Source of the DNA: CAZTXD01 sp964617995
GTDB lineage: Bacteria; Actinomycetota; Acidimicrobiia; Spongiisociales; ZC4RG35
Reading direction: 5' to 3'
Length of the DNA: 55,818 nt
Assembly: GCA_964617995.1 (NCBI GenBank)
Contig: CAZTXD010000005.1
Span: 1 to 55,818, forward strand
This document shows positions 15,991 through 24,967 of the stretch, piece by piece. Under the pieces are notes generated by a model. That model had not been told where the DNA came from. It did no database searches and saw nothing but the letters and a program-made list of their open reading frames with translations. The first letter of the stretch is position 1; each line of letters begins with the position of its first letter. Position numbers and translations under genes: made by a program.

Positions 15991-16245
15991 GTGGGACTCA
16001 TATGGCTGTTGGTGGTGGGACTCATCGCCGGCTTCCTCGCTCGTGCCCTCGTGCCGGGTAAGGACCCGATGGGAATCCTCGGCACGCTGGTTCTGGGGGT
16101 CGTCGGATCGTATGTCGGCGGGTTCCTCGGCTCGCTCATCGGAGACGGTTCGGTCACCGAAATGGAGCCGGCGGGCTGGTTCGGCTCGATCATCGGTGCC
16201 ATCGTGGCTCTTCTGATCTGGAGGCAGATAAAGAAGCGGGCCTGA
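15991..16245 (+). CDS. GlsB/YeaQ/YmgE-family small membrane protein
   Basis: The GTG at 15991 follows an AAAGGAG ribosome site. The 84-residue product consists of three hydrophobic, glycine-rich helices with the family pattern (WLLVVGLIAGFLARALVPG, ILGTLVLGVVGSYVGGFLG, GSIIGAIVALLIWRQI). Members of this family are small stress-associated membrane proteins of unknown mechanism. The length is typical. Confidence 0.9.
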   Translation: MGLIWLLVVGLIAGFLARALVPGKDPMGILGTLVLGVVGSYVGGFLGSLIGDGSVTEMEPAGWFGSIIGAIVALLIWRQIKKRA

Positions 16246-16277
16246 CGGGCATTGCAGGCAGTCCGGATGGCGATCGA

Positions 16278-16303
16278 CCCTGGCCTCACCACAGAGGCCA
16301 GGG
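16278..16303. terminator. Bidirectional terminator overlapping the SCO1664-family gene end
   Basis: CCCTGGCCTC (16278-16287) and GAGGCCAGGG (16294-16303) form a perfect 10-base stem with a 6-base loop, between two converging genes. The minus-strand gene's last codons and stop lie inside the hairpin. No long T-run is seen on either side. Confidence 0.6.
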
Positions 16304-16969
16304 CATCGGTGGGCGATCGTCGGGGGGCTGAGGATGGATCGGATCCTCCTTCAGTCTCCGCAGCCGCGTCGCCGTCGCCTCGATCTCGTGGTGGGAGAGG
16401 ATTCCGTCCAGTGCCTCCCTCACCGCTCCCGGTTCTCTCTCTTCCAGCAGGTGGACGGGGATCTCGACACCGGCGAACGACCACAGCACCGTGCGGAGCT
16501 TGTCCTCCACATGGAAGGTGAGGCCGTTGTCGATCGCCCAGATCCGCTCCCGGCCGGGCTCCCTGAGGAGATGGCCGATCTTGCGGTCGGCGTTGTTGGC
16601 GAGGAGATCCAGAACGACGATCGGCCAAAGCTGGGGGTCTCCTTCGACGATCGAAGGGCGTGGATCCCAGGTCATGTCCTCGTCGAGATACCGCTGCGCC
16701 GACCCGGGTCCGTAGGGTCCGCTGGCGGGCACGGTCTCCGGCACGACATCGAGCCCGAGGGAGCGTCCCAGGCGGTAGAACGCCACCTCCCGACGGGCGA
16801 GGCTGCCGTGGGGGAAGTCCCACAGCGGCCGTTCCCCCCGGGCGGGCTTGTAGACCCACGACGCCCCGTCGGCGTCCCGCGCCAGAAGAGTGGTGTTGGA
16901 CGCTCCCCGCAGGAGACCCTCCACCGTGACCAGGGCGAGACGGTCGACGTCGGATCGGGACACCGGCAA
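16286..16969 (-). CDS. SCO1664-family protein (kinase-like fold)
   Basis: The protein is 227 residues and matches the actinobacterial SCO1664 family, a PI3/4-kinase-like fold. A lysine in WVYKPARGERPLWDFPHGSLARREVAFYRL would bind ATP. PIVVLDLLANNADRKIGHLL carries the Asp/Asn catalytic-loop-like residues, and WAIDNGLTFHVEDKLRTVLW resembles the metal-binding DxG segment. Its activity is not established. In other actinobacteria this gene is collinear with the MSMEG_4193-type phosphatase, DUF3090 and mshC. Here it is on the opposite strand, divergent from the phosphatase, and mshC is not in the window. Confidence 0.87.
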   Translation of the reverse strand: MPVSRSDVDRLALVTVEGLLRGASNTTLLARDADGASWVYKPARGERPLWDFPHGSLARREVAFYRLGRSLGLDVVPETVPASGPYGPGSAQRYLDEDMTWDPRPSIVEGDPQLWPIVVLDLLANNADRKIGHLLREPGRERIWAIDNGLTFHVEDKLRTVLWSFAGVEIPVHLLEEREPGAVREALDGILSHHEIEATATRLRRLKEDPIHPQPPDDRPPMPWPLW

Positions 16970-17035
16970 AGGCTAGGAGCTTGCGCGCATCGAGCTACGC
17001 CGAAGGTCCTTCGCACCCGGGTTACCCTCCAGCCA

Positions 17036-17647
17036 ATGGCTCGGCTCGTCCTGATACGTCATGCTCCCACCCCTGAGACCGGTACCAGGCTCACCGGGCG
17101 CATCGGCGATGTGGCACTCGGCGAGGAGGGGAGGAGACGGGCGGAGCTCACGGCGGGGCACCTGGCGGAGGTGAAGCTGGCTGCCGTCTACGCCTCTCCC
17201 ATCGAGCGGACCTGGGAGACCGCCGAGATCGTGGCCGCACGCCATGGGCTGACTCCAGTCGCCGAGGAAGGCCTGCTCGAGGTCGACTACGGACGATGGT
17301 CGGGCCGGACCCTCGCTTCGTTGGCGAAGCTCAAGGCGTGGCGATCGGTCCAGCTCACACCGTCCCGTGTCACCTTCCCCGGAGGCGAGAGCATCGCCGC
17401 GGCACAACGCCGGGCCGTCGAGACCTGCGAGCGGCTGGCCGCTTCACACGGCAAGTCCACCATCGCCCTCGTCACCCACGCCGACATAGTGAAGGCGATC
17501 GTCAGCCACTATCTGGGTCAGGCGCTCGACCTCTTCCAGCGCATCATGATCTCCCCGGGCTCGGTCAGCGTCATCGAGGTGCCGCGTCAAGGCATTCCGG
17601 TGGTGGTATGTGTGAATGCCGTCGGAGTCGGGGAAGGTTCGGCATGA
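17036..17647 (+). CDS. Histidine phosphatase, MSMEG_4193 type
   Basis: The protein is 203 residues. The histidine-phosphatase motif LVLIRHAPT opens the protein, and ASPIERTWETAEIVA and IALVTHADIVKAIVSHYLG supply the second Arg and the second catalytic His. The LLEVDYGRWSG Glu region fits the MSMEG_4193 (TIGR03848) group. The family removes phosphates from small molecules, but the physiological substrate is not known. The ATG at 17036 starts the conserved domain immediately. The stop overlaps the DUF3090 start (ATGA). Confidence 0.9.
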   Translation: MARLVLIRHAPTPETGTRLTGRIGDVALGEEGRRRAELTAGHLAEVKLAAVYASPIERTWETAEIVAARHGLTPVAEEGLLEVDYGRWSGRTLASLAKLKAWRSVQLTPSRVTFPGGESIAAAQRRAVETCERLAASHGKSTIALVTHADIVKAIVSHYLGQALDLFQRIMISPGSVSVIEVPRQGIPVVVCVNAVGVGEGSA

Positions 17648-18129
17648 GAGACCTGGGACCGGCCGAGGAGTTCGTGGCGGGAGCACTGGGAGAGCCGGGA
17701 CAGCGGTATTTCTACATCCAGGTCACCGCCGGCGGCGAGACGGTGTGGCTCCACGCCGAGAAGGAGCAGGTGGCGGCACTCGGGGCGCAGTGCCTGTCGT
17801 TGCTGGCGGCGGCCGACCTCACTCCCGACGCCGAGGCAGTAGCCGCCATCCGCACCGATCTGGCGGTTCGGGAGCCCGATGAGCAGCTCTTCGCGGTGGG
17901 AGGGATCCAGGTGGCCGTGTTGGAGTCGGAGCTGGTCGCCATCGTGATCCAGTCGTCCGACGAGCAGGACTCGGTGCGTTTTGTCGTGGCTCCAGAGCAG
18001 CTGCAGGCCATGGCCGAGGTGGCGCTGGAGGTGGTTGCCTCGGGGCGGCCGATCTGTCCCCGGTGTCAGCTCCCCGAGGACCCGACCGGTCATCGATGCC
18101 CGGCAGGCAACGGGCACCATCCCTCCTGA
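17644..18129 (+). CDS. DUF3090 protein
   Basis: The protein is 161 residues. It contains the DUF3090 features DLGPAEEFVAGALGEPGQRYFYIQV and VWLHAEKEQVAALG, and a C-terminal zinc-knuckle-like CPRCQLPEDPTGHRCP. The family is restricted largely to actinobacteria, has no proven function, and habitually lies between the MSMEG_4193-type phosphatase and the SCO1664 gene. Coupling to the phosphatase by the ATGA overlap suggests the products work together. Confidence 0.9.
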   Translation: MRDLGPAEEFVAGALGEPGQRYFYIQVTAGGETVWLHAEKEQVAALGAQCLSLLAAADLTPDAEAVAAIRTDLAVREPDEQLFAVGGIQVAVLESELVAIVIQSSDEQDSVRFVVAPEQLQAMAEVALEVVASGRPICPRCQLPEDPTGHRCPAGNGHHPS

Positions 18130-18145
18130 CATATTGCTCCTCATT

Positions 18146-18166
18146 GCCGGGCCCGAGAACCCCGGC
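18146..18166. terminator. Possible hairpin between converging genes
   Basis: GCCGGG (18146-18151) can pair with CCCGGC (18161-18166) across a 9-base loop in the short gap between the DUF3090 and SRAP genes. There is no T-run, so this is a weak prediction. Confidence 0.35.
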
Positions 18167-18170
18167 GACC

Positions 18171-18851
18171 CTAGAACAGCGTCTCTGTGAACGGATCCGT
18201 GAGACCCGGGGAATTGTTCCGAACACTGTTGACCGCCGAGCTCACGGTGTGCTCCATGATCAAGTCCGGCTCGACGGTACGTATCAGCGACAGGGCCTCG
18301 CGGGGATCTTCGACGGCGGGATCGAGCCAGGACCCCCAGGCGTCGTCCGCCAGCATCACCGGCATGCGGTCGTGGATCCGGGCGATGATGCCTTCCGCTC
18401 GGGTCGTGACGATCGCGAACCGACGGGTCCAGTCCCCGTCGGCGGGATCCTGCCAGGCCGACCAGATGGCGGCGAAGCTCATCGGGTGCCCATCGGCCCG
18501 ATGGACCCAGTGGGGAGTCCTTCCCTTCTCGGGAGGCTCCCACTCGTAGAAGCCATCGGCGGGCACGATGCAACGGTGCCGGCTCAAGGCACGCTTGAAG
18601 GCAGGCTTGGTGGCAACGGTCTCCAGGCGGGCGTTGATGTGGATCGTCCTGGCGTTCTCGGCCCAATGAGGGATGAGACCCCAGGGCATCCCCGTCAGCT
18701 CACGCCGGCCGTTGCGCTCTCCCATCACATAGGACTCGTCGGTGGGGGCGAGATTCCAGCTCGGGTCGAGGGGATCGGTGGCGACGCTATCGATCGCGTA
18801 ATAGCCGCGGTAGAAATCGAGGTCACCGGTCATGGCGAACCGACCGCACAT
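18171..18851 (-). CDS. SRAP-domain (YedK/HMCES) abasic-site protein
   Basis: The protein is 226 residues. Translation should start at the ATG at 18851, because the family needs Cys at position 2 after Met removal (Met-Cys-Gly-Arg-Phe); the longer in-frame start would bury this cysteine. Other active-site residues are visible in HINARLETV (Asn), VPADGFYEWEPP (Glu) and ARIHDRMPVML (His). SRAP proteins form a thiazolidine crosslink with abasic sites in single-stranded DNA and protect them during replication. The gene lies 2 bases after otsB, so the two may share a transcript although the functions differ. Confidence 0.93.
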   Translation of the reverse strand: MCGRFAMTGDLDFYRGYYAIDSVATDPLDPSWNLAPTDESYVMGERNGRRELTGMPWGLIPHWAENARTIHINARLETVATKPAFKRALSRHRCIVPADGFYEWEPPEKGRTPHWVHRADGHPMSFAAIWSAWQDPADGDWTRRFAIVTTRAEGIIARIHDRMPVMLADDAWGSWLDPAVEDPREALSLIRTVEPDLIMEHTVSSAVNSVRNNSPGLTDPFTETLF

Positions 18852-18853
18852 CG

Positions 18854-19573
18854 TCAACCCCCGCGACGGTCTGCCAGCGTCTCGAGAAGCTCCGCCACGT
18901 CCTCGGGTCCATCCACACGGAAGGCAGCGGATGTGGGCCCGGGTCCGACTTTGACACCGAGGTCTGCAGCATCCAGGCGGGAGAACACCGCCTCGTCGGT
19001 GACGTCGTCTCCCACGAAGATGACGGCATCGGCCCCCGTCTTCTGCCGAAGCCTGTCTACGGCATCGCCCTTGTCGACGGTGGAGGTGGTCAGTTCCACG
19101 ACCGATTTTCCCTCCATGGCGGTGATTCCCTCCAGGCTCTCGGCCCGGCTGCGGAGGCGGGCGACCACCGCCTGAGGGTCCTCCACCAGCCGGAAATGGA
19201 ACACCACCGACCGTGGTTTGTGCTCTACTCGGCTTCCCGGCGCTTCGGCGCGGGCCTCCTCCACCAGCCCGCGCGCCCTGGTGAGGACCTCCGGCTCGGG
19301 AGGCGATCCGACGCCCGCATCGGCGCCGTGCTCACCGATCAGCACCAGACCGTCGCCGAAACGCTCGACCAGCTCGTCCCGCCGCCGACCGGAGACGATC
19401 GCCACGGTGGTGGCCGGCATCCCCGCCAGACGGCGAAGGGCGGCCACGGCGGCGGGCAAGGCGGTGGCCGCGTCGGGATCGTCGACGATGGGAGCCAGGG
19501 TCCCGTCGAAGTCGCAGGCGACCAGGAGCGTCGCGGCGCCGGATATTCCGTCGAGGGGGAACGTCGTCGTCAC
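18854..19573 (-). CDS. otsB: Trehalose-6-phosphate phosphatase
   Basis: The protein is 239 residues with HAD-superfamily motifs: ACDFDGTLAPIV (nucleophile Asp), AIVSGRRRDEL (motif II Ser), the Lys in TVDKGDAVD, and VIFVGDDVTDEAVF (motif IV acids). These match OtsB, which removes phosphate from trehalose 6-phosphate. The GTG start overlaps the otsA stop (GTGA), giving a two-gene trehalose operon in the order otsA-otsB. Confidence 0.94.
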   Translation of the reverse strand: MTTTFPLDGISGAATLLVACDFDGTLAPIVDDPDAATALPAAVAALRRLAGMPATTVAIVSGRRRDELVERFGDGLVLIGEHGADAGVGSPPEPEVLTRARGLVEEARAEAPGSRVEHKPRSVVFHFRLVEDPQAVVARLRSRAESLEGITAMEGKSVVELTTSTVDKGDAVDRLRQKTGADAVIFVGDDVTDEAVFSRLDAADLGVKVGPGPTSAAFRVDGPEDVAELLETLADRRGG

Positions 19574-20952
19574 CGGCCGAGCGCTTCCAGGTTGTGGCGG
19601 GCCCAGTCGTGGACGTCCCAGCGTCCGACCATCCGTCGCAGCCTGCGGATGCGCGAGCGCTGCTCCTCACGATCCATCGTCACCGCCCGGGCTATGGTGT
19701 CGGCGAGGCTGTCGAGATCGTACGGGTTGACGAGGAGGGCGTCGGTGAGACGCTCGGCGGCTCCCGCGAACTCGCTCAGCACGAGGACCCCGGAATCATC
19801 CACCCTGGTGGCCACGTACTCCTTGGCCACAAGGTTCATGCCGTCACGCAGCGGCGTCACGAGCATCACATCTGCGGCCACGTAGGCGCCGATGAGCTCT
19901 TCGAAGGGGACACCACGATAGAGATAGTGCACTGGTCGCCATCCCGCCCTCCCGAACCGACCGTTCACCCGACCGACCAGTTCCTCGACCGTCCGTCGGA
20001 TCTCCTGGTACTCGTCGACGTCCTCGCGGCTGGGAACGGCGATCTGGACGAGGGACACCCTGCCGATCAGCTCGGGATGGGTGTCGAAGAGAGTCTCGAG
20101 AGCGCGCAGCCTCAGGTCGATGCCCTTGGTGTAGTCCAGCCGGTCGACTCCCAGCACGATCGTCTCGGGGTCACCGAGGTCGGTGCGGAGCTCGGCGGCG
20201 AGCTGGTGCACCTCGGGTCGGGTGGCGGCGCCGGCATAGCGATCGGTCTCGATGGCGATGGGGACAGCCTCGGCTCGCACCACCCTGTCGTCGTAGCGGA
20301 TGGACCCGGCGGGTCCCCGTGCCTCCACGAACTCGCGGGCGGAGGCGGCGAAGTTGAGGGCGGCCCGTCGGGTCTGAAACCCCAGGTAGTCGGCGCCGAG
20401 CAGGCCATCGAGCACCTGACGTCTCCACGGGAAGCGCTCGAAGATCTCGGGAGGAGGGAAGGGGATGTGCAGGAAGAAGCCGATCCGGTGGTCGGGCAGG
20501 TGCTCTCTGACCATCCGGGGAACGAGCTGGAGCTGGTAGTCGTGGACCCAGATGAGGTCGCCGTTCTCCGCCACCTTCCGGACCGTGTCGGCGAACCTCT
20601 GGTTCACCTCCGTGTGGGGGCGCCACCAGTGGCGGTGGAACTCGGGAGTGCGGATGGCGTCGTGGTACAGCGGCCAGATCGTGCCGTTGGAGAAGCCGTC
20701 GTAATGGTTCTCCACCTCCTCACCGCTCAAGGGAACGGTGCGATTGACGATGCCCTCGGCTTCGAAGGTCTCCGCCTCGCCTCCGGCCGCCCCGTTCCAG
20801 CCGACCCACACCCCTCCCCGGTCGCGTAGCACCGGAGCGAGGGCCGACACCAGCCCGCCGGTGCTGGCCACCCAACGGTCGCTACCGGGATCCCAACGTA
20901 CGGGCAGGCGGTTGGCTACCACGATCAGGCGGTTGGGGCGCTCGGGAGGCAT
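19570..20952 (-). CDS. otsA: Trehalose-6-phosphate synthase
   Basis: The protein is 460 residues from the ATG at 20952, which begins the conserved RLIVVANRLPVRW. Family landmarks include STGGLVSAL, VGWNG, the WVHDYQLQLVPRMVRE substrate segment, GVDRLDYTKGIDLRLRALE (UDP-glucose and phosphate contacts), and TPLRDGMNLVAKEYVA followed by VLSEFAGAAERL. It is a GT20 retaining glycosyltransferase joining UDP-glucose and glucose-6-phosphate. Trehalose made by OtsAB serves as an osmoprotectant or storage sugar. The 193-base gap upstream (20953-21145) shows no gene and no clear terminator. Confidence 0.95.
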   Translation of the reverse strand: MPPERPNRLIVVANRLPVRWDPGSDRWVASTGGLVSALAPVLRDRGGVWVGWNGAAGGEAETFEAEGIVNRTVPLSGEEVENHYDGFSNGTIWPLYHDAIRTPEFHRHWWRPHTEVNQRFADTVRKVAENGDLIWVHDYQLQLVPRMVREHLPDHRIGFFLHIPFPPPEIFERFPWRRQVLDGLLGADYLGFQTRRAALNFAASAREFVEARGPAGSIRYDDRVVRAEAVPIAIETDRYAGAATRPEVHQLAAELRTDLGDPETIVLGVDRLDYTKGIDLRLRALETLFDTHPELIGRVSLVQIAVPSREDVDEYQEIRRTVEELVGRVNGRFGRAGWRPVHYLYRGVPFEELIGAYVAADVMLVTPLRDGMNLVAKEYVATRVDDSGVLVLSEFAGAAERLTDALLVNPYDLDSLADTIARAVTMDREEQRSRIRRLRRMVGRWDVHDWARHNLEALGR

Positions 20953-21145
20953 TGTCGCTGACCTTACGCATTCACTGTTCGGTAGCCGAAGTGGCGGGGA
21001 AGGCCCGGGAGCGGGAGAGAGGCGGAGAGGATCCGATCCGGAGATCGGGGAGGAGGGTACGCCTTGACGCTCCCGGGCATCCGGTGTGGTGGGCACCGGT
21101 TCCCCGCTGCTGCCTCAGGATAGCAGCCTGCTAGCTACAGCAAAT

Positions 21146-22168
21146 TCAATCCGGTCCCGTGCCGCGATCGGCTCGAGCGTGGTCGCGCTCTTCGGCCCGC
21201 AGGGAGGCAACGATGGTCACCGTGAGGATGACGGCGATGACGGTGAGGCTGATCCAGATAGGGAGGTGGTACCAATCGGCGAGGATCATCTTCACACCCA
21301 CGAAGGCGAGGATCACGCCCAGGCCCAGGTTGAGGTAGCGGAATCGTCCCGCCATCCCTGCAAGGACGAAGTAGAGGGCGCGCAGGCCCAGGATGGCGAA
21401 AGCGTTGGACGAGAAGACGATGAACGGCTCCCGGCTCACCGCCAGGATGGCGGGGATCGAGTCGACGGCGAAGACCACGTCGGTGCTCTCTATCAGGACG
21501 AGAACCGCGAACAGCGGCGTGGCCAGCAACCGGCCGTGACGCCGGGTGAACAGCCTCTGGCCGTCGTACTCGGTAGTTGATGGCACCAAACGCCGGAACA
21601 CCTTCAGGACAGGATTGTCCTCGGGGTGGATCTCGGTGTCCCGGTGACGGGCGATACGGAAGGCCGTGAAGATCAGGAACGCCCCGAACACGTAGAGGAT
21701 CCAGTCGAAGTTCTCGATCAGGGTGACGCCGGTGAAGATGAACAGTGCCCGCAGCACCAGGGCACCGAAGATCCCCCAGAACAGCACCCGGAACTGGTAC
21801 TCGGCGGGAACAGCGAAGTAGTTGAGGATCACCGCCCACACGAACACGTTGTCCACCGACAGGCTCTTCTCGATCAGATAGCCCGCCAGGTACTCCCCGC
21901 CGGCGTCCCCTCCTTGCCAGATCACCATCACGAGGGTGAAGGCGAGGCCGATGCCGATCCACACAGCCGACTCGATGCTCGCCTCCCGCAGGGTGATGGC
22001 GTGTGGTTTTCGGTGAACTATCAGCAGATCCCCGAACAGCAAGGCGGCCACGACGACCACGAACACCGCCCAGACCCAGCCGGGCACATCGAACCTGACG
22101 AAGGATGCACCTGTCGGTTCGACGGCGACGGAGCCGATGACGGAGTGCAAGGGCATCGGCGGGGTCAT
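21146..22168 (-). CDS. TerC-family membrane protein
   Basis: The protein is 340 residues with about eight to nine transmembrane helices. TerC landmarks are ESAVWIGIGLAFTLVM, YLIEKSLSVDNVFVWAVI (acidic residues in the membrane), LIENFDWILYVFGAFL and VLIESTDVVFAVDSIPAIL. TerC proteins are linked to tellurite resistance and to manganese or calcium export coupled to exoenzyme metallation; here metal efflux is the likely role. The ATG at 22168 overlaps the stop of the universal stress protein gene, so the two are coupled. Confidence 0.92.
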   Translation of the reverse strand: MTPPMPLHSVIGSVAVEPTGASFVRFDVPGWVWAVFVVVVAALLFGDLLIVHRKPHAITLREASIESAVWIGIGLAFTLVMVIWQGGDAGGEYLAGYLIEKSLSVDNVFVWAVILNYFAVPAEYQFRVLFWGIFGALVLRALFIFTGVTLIENFDWILYVFGAFLIFTAFRIARHRDTEIHPEDNPVLKVFRRLVPSTTEYDGQRLFTRRHGRLLATPLFAVLVLIESTDVVFAVDSIPAILAVSREPFIVFSSNAFAILGLRALYFVLAGMAGRFRYLNLGLGVILAFVGVKMILADWYHLPIWISLTVIAVILTVTIVASLRAEERDHARADRGTGPD

Positions 22169-22977
22169 CAGTCCATCTTCGGGTCGGATGGGGCGAAGTC
22201 CACGAGGCCGTTGCATGGAGCCATCCGCACCACGGCAGCGGCGGTGGAGCCCAGCCTCAGGCGCCGCCAACCGGTCAGACCCCTGGTGCCCAGGACCACC
22301 AGATGGGGGGATACCTCCCCGATGACGTCGAGGATCACCCGGGCGGGCTGACCTGCCGCTTTGACCGTCGATGCCGACCTCACACGCCCCTCCAGCGCCG
22401 CCGATGCGTCGGCAATGGCGGCCTCGACCTCCGCCCTGCCGTCGTCGACCGCCAGGACCGTCACTTCGGCGGCGGCGGCGAGAGGGAGGGCCGTGAACGA
22501 GGCGATCGCGCTCATCGCGTGGTCGGACCCGTCGGAGCACACGACGACCCGGGAGACGGCCTGGGCCGTACGCGCCACCAGAAGGGGAGCAGGGGGATGG
22601 TGGAGGAGCCATTCGGTGGTGCTGCCGGTCACCACGGCATCGAGGTAGCTACCGGAACGCAGCCCGACGACGAGGAGATCGGCGGCGACGTCGGCCAGCA
22701 TCGCCCGGGGATCGGTGTTGACTTTCAGGAAGCGCAGCGACTCGGCGCCGTCGATGTCGGAAGCGGGACGGCTCCACGTCGGCTCCCATGGCTCGAACCG
22801 GGGCGGCTTTCCCCATTCGATCCGGGCCTCGTTGGCGTCGGCGGTCATCACGTCCACGTGCCAGCGGGGCCAGCGCTGCCGGGACATCCACTGCCAGGCG
22901 ATGTCGGCGGGCTGTGCGCCGTCGTCGCCCAGGACCACAAGCGGACGACGTGAGGATGAGTCGGAGATCGACGGCAT
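22168..22977 (-). CDS. Tandem universal stress protein
   Basis: The protein is 269 residues with two UspA-like domains. The second domain is the clearer: RVVVCSDGSDHAMSAIASF at its start and LVVLGTRGLTGWRRLRLGSTAAAVVRMAPC at its end, with the G-x2-G-x9-G-[ST] ATP-binding pattern. The first domain (about 10-135) ends with LLVVGLRSGSYLDAVVTGSTTEWLLHHPPAPLLVA. Members bind ATP and act in stress adaptation. The overlap with terC suggests a joint role in metal or envelope stress. Confidence 0.88.
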   Translation of the reverse strand: MPSISDSSSRRPLVVLGDDGAQPADIAWQWMSRQRWPRWHVDVMTADANEARIEWGKPPRFEPWEPTWSRPASDIDGAESLRFLKVNTDPRAMLADVAADLLVVGLRSGSYLDAVVTGSTTEWLLHHPPAPLLVARTAQAVSRVVVCSDGSDHAMSAIASFTALPLAAAAEVTVLAVDDGRAEVEAAIADASAALEGRVRSASTVKAAGQPARVILDVIGEVSPHLVVLGTRGLTGWRRLRLGSTAAAVVRMAPCNGLVDFAPSDPKMD

Positions 22978-23038
22978 GAGTGGTGGGTTCCCCGGGTGGC
23001 CGAATGGGATCGCGAGTCTAACGGTGATGTCGCCGGCT

Positions 23039-24460
23039 TCAGCCGTAGGGATCCCAGCCGTTGTCGCGGTGGCCTTCCAACAGCCGCAGCCACACCTCGC
23101 TCAATGTCGGAAACGAGGGGACGGCGTGCCACAGTGTCTCGAGGGGCACCTCCCCGACGATGGCGATGGTGGCGGCGTGGAGCAACTCACCCACCCTGGG
23201 ACCGACGAAGGTGGCCCCCACCACCACCTGTCGGCCCCCGTCCACCACCAGCTTCACCGTGCCCGAGTAACCCTTACCCAACGTGGCAGCACCGGCTACC
23301 TTGCCGATGTCGTAGGTGAGGGCCACGACGTCGATACCCGCCGTCCGGGCCTCCTGTTCGGTCAGGCCGACTGCTGCGACCTCCGGGCTGGTGAAGATGA
23401 CCCGCGGCACCGACGGTATGGCTGACACGGCCGCTCGACGATGCCCTCCGATGTGGGCGCCGGCGATCCGGGCCTGATACTTTCCCATGTGGGTCAGGAG
23501 AGCGCGTCCGTTGACGTCCCCGACGGCATAGAGCCACCCGCCGTCGACACCTTCCACCTGCATGTGTTGGTTGACCTCGAGGAAGCTGCCCGGCTCCAGT
23601 CCGACACTGTCGAGCCCGAGATCCTTGCTCTGGGCGCGTCGACCCACGGCTGCCACCACGACCCCGGCTTCGATCTCCCTCTCCGCGCCGCCGTCCAGTC
23701 GAACAGTCGCCGTCGCCGGCCCGTCGGGGCGGGGCCGCGCCAGTGCCGTGGTGTCGGCATTCGTGAACACCTCTACTCCCATCCTCTCCAGGGCGGCCGC
23801 GAGTTCCGCACCGGCGAACGGCTCCTCGGGGGAGAGGAGGTGTTCGGAGCGGTGCACGATGGTCACCCGGCTCCCCAGCCACGCCCAGGCCTGTGCCATC
23901 TCCGCGCCGACGGTTCCTCCACCGACGAAGAGCATGCTCTCGGGGGCGGTCTGGGCGCTGGTGGCATCTCGGCTGTCCCACACACCGACCTCCTCGATGC
24001 CGGGAATCTCGGGGAGGATGTTCTGGCTGCCGGTGGCGATGACGACCGCCTTCCTTGCCCGCAGCGAGTGCGTGTCGTCGGCGGTGGTCACCTGCAACTC
24101 CAGTTCGCCGGTCAGGCGGGCCCGTCCGCGGATCAGGTGGATTCCCTCTCTCTCGAGCCACTTCACCTGGCTGGAGTCGTTCCAGTGGTGGACCATGCGG
24201 TTTCGCCGCTCGAGGGCGGCGGTGACGTCCATCTCGCCGGTGACGGCGCCGTCGGCACCGGGGGAGCGCCGCGCCGCCTCCAGCGCCTCGCCGGGTCTGA
24301 GGAGGGTCTTGGAAGGCATGCACGCCCAATACGAGCACTCTCCTCCGACCAGGGCGGACTCGACGATCGCCACATCGAGGCGGCCGAGGGCGGCGGCGTG
24401 GGCGGCGTTCTCACCTACCGCCCCGGCGCCTATGACTATGACGTCGTAGCTGGTGTCCAT
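23039..24460 (-). CDS. FAD/NAD-dependent disulfide oxidoreductase (dihydrolipoamide dehydrogenase-like)
   Basis: The protein is 473 residues of the class I pyridine nucleotide disulfide oxidoreductase family. An N-terminal FAD motif (VIVIGAGAVGENAA) is followed by the redox-active pair in GGECSYWACMPSK (Cys-x4-Cys). A second Rossmann motif (MLFVGGGTVGAEMAQAW) and the FAD-ribityl motif LYAVGDVNGRALLTHMGKYQARIAG follow. The C-terminal segment reads PSFPTLSEVW, so the catalytic His of the usual HPTLSE motif is replaced by Phe, as in some uncharacterised relatives. It is therefore probably a quinone, thiol or other NAD(P)H oxidoreductase rather than true lipoamide dehydrogenase. It lies 10 bases after the DUF1992 gene. 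Confidence 0.88.
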   Translation of the reverse strand: MDTSYDVIVIGAGAVGENAAHAAALGRLDVAIVESALVGGECSYWACMPSKTLLRPGEALEAARRSPGADGAVTGEMDVTAALERRNRMVHHWNDSSQVKWLEREGIHLIRGRARLTGELELQVTTADDTHSLRARKAVVIATGSQNILPEIPGIEEVGVWDSRDATSAQTAPESMLFVGGGTVGAEMAQAWAWLGSRVTIVHRSEHLLSPEEPFAGAELAAALERMGVEVFTNADTTALARPRPDGPATATVRLDGGAEREIEAGVVVAAVGRRAQSKDLGLDSVGLEPGSFLEVNQHMQVEGVDGGWLYAVGDVNGRALLTHMGKYQARIAGAHIGGHRRAAVSAIPSVPRVIFTSPEVAAVGLTEQEARTAGIDVVALTYDIGKVAGAATLGKGYSGTVKLVVDGGRQVVVGATFVGPRVGELLHAATIAIVGEVPLETLWHAVPSFPTLSEVWLRLLEGHRDNGWDPYG

Positions 24461-24470
24461 CGGCCATTGG

Positions 24471-24842
24471 TCACGGTGTGCGAATGCGGCGCATCCGCCG
24501 CCAGATGCGGAGCGCCTCTTCGGGGTCGATCGGGTCGAGGCTCGCGTCGGGTCCCAGGGTGCGGCTGACCTGCTCGATACGCCGGTTCAGGTCTGCGACC
24601 TCGGCCCGGACGTAGGCTTCGTCGGGAAGGGTCCAGATGCGATCGCGTTCTCGGTCGATCTCCCGGGCCGACTCGATGAGGCGGTCACGCCGACGCATCT
24701 CTTCCAGTTTGCGCTTGGCCCACCACGCCGGCTCGTCGTCGCCGAGATCCAGTCTCCGCCCGCTTCCGGGAAGATCGTCGAACTCGCCGTGCTCCATCGC
24801 CTGGCGGATCTGCTTTTCGATCGGGTCCTCGTAGTCGGTCAT
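24471..24842 (-). CDS. DUF1992 (DnaJC28-like) protein
   Basis: The protein is 123 residues with the family signature IEKQIRQAMEHGEFDDLPGSGRRLDL near the N-terminus and a charged helical remainder. DUF1992 is the conserved domain of DNAJC28-like proteins. Its bacterial role is unknown. The short spacing to the oxidoreductase suggests a shared transcript. Confidence 0.9.
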   Translation of the reverse strand: MTDYEDPIEKQIRQAMEHGEFDDLPGSGRRLDLGDDEPAWWAKRKLEEMRRRDRLIESAREIDRERDRIWTLPDEAYVRAEVADLNRRIEQVSRTLGPDASLDPIDPEEALRIWRRMRRIRTP

Positions 24843-24967
24843 CGTCCTCTCAGGCTACCCCCACCCGTGGTGGCGACGTTACGGTGGACGGCGGCGGGTT
24901 CCGGGGGAAGTATCCTGACCGGGCCGGACGGGTCGTTCCGGCTCGACGATCAAGGAGGTTGCGGTCG

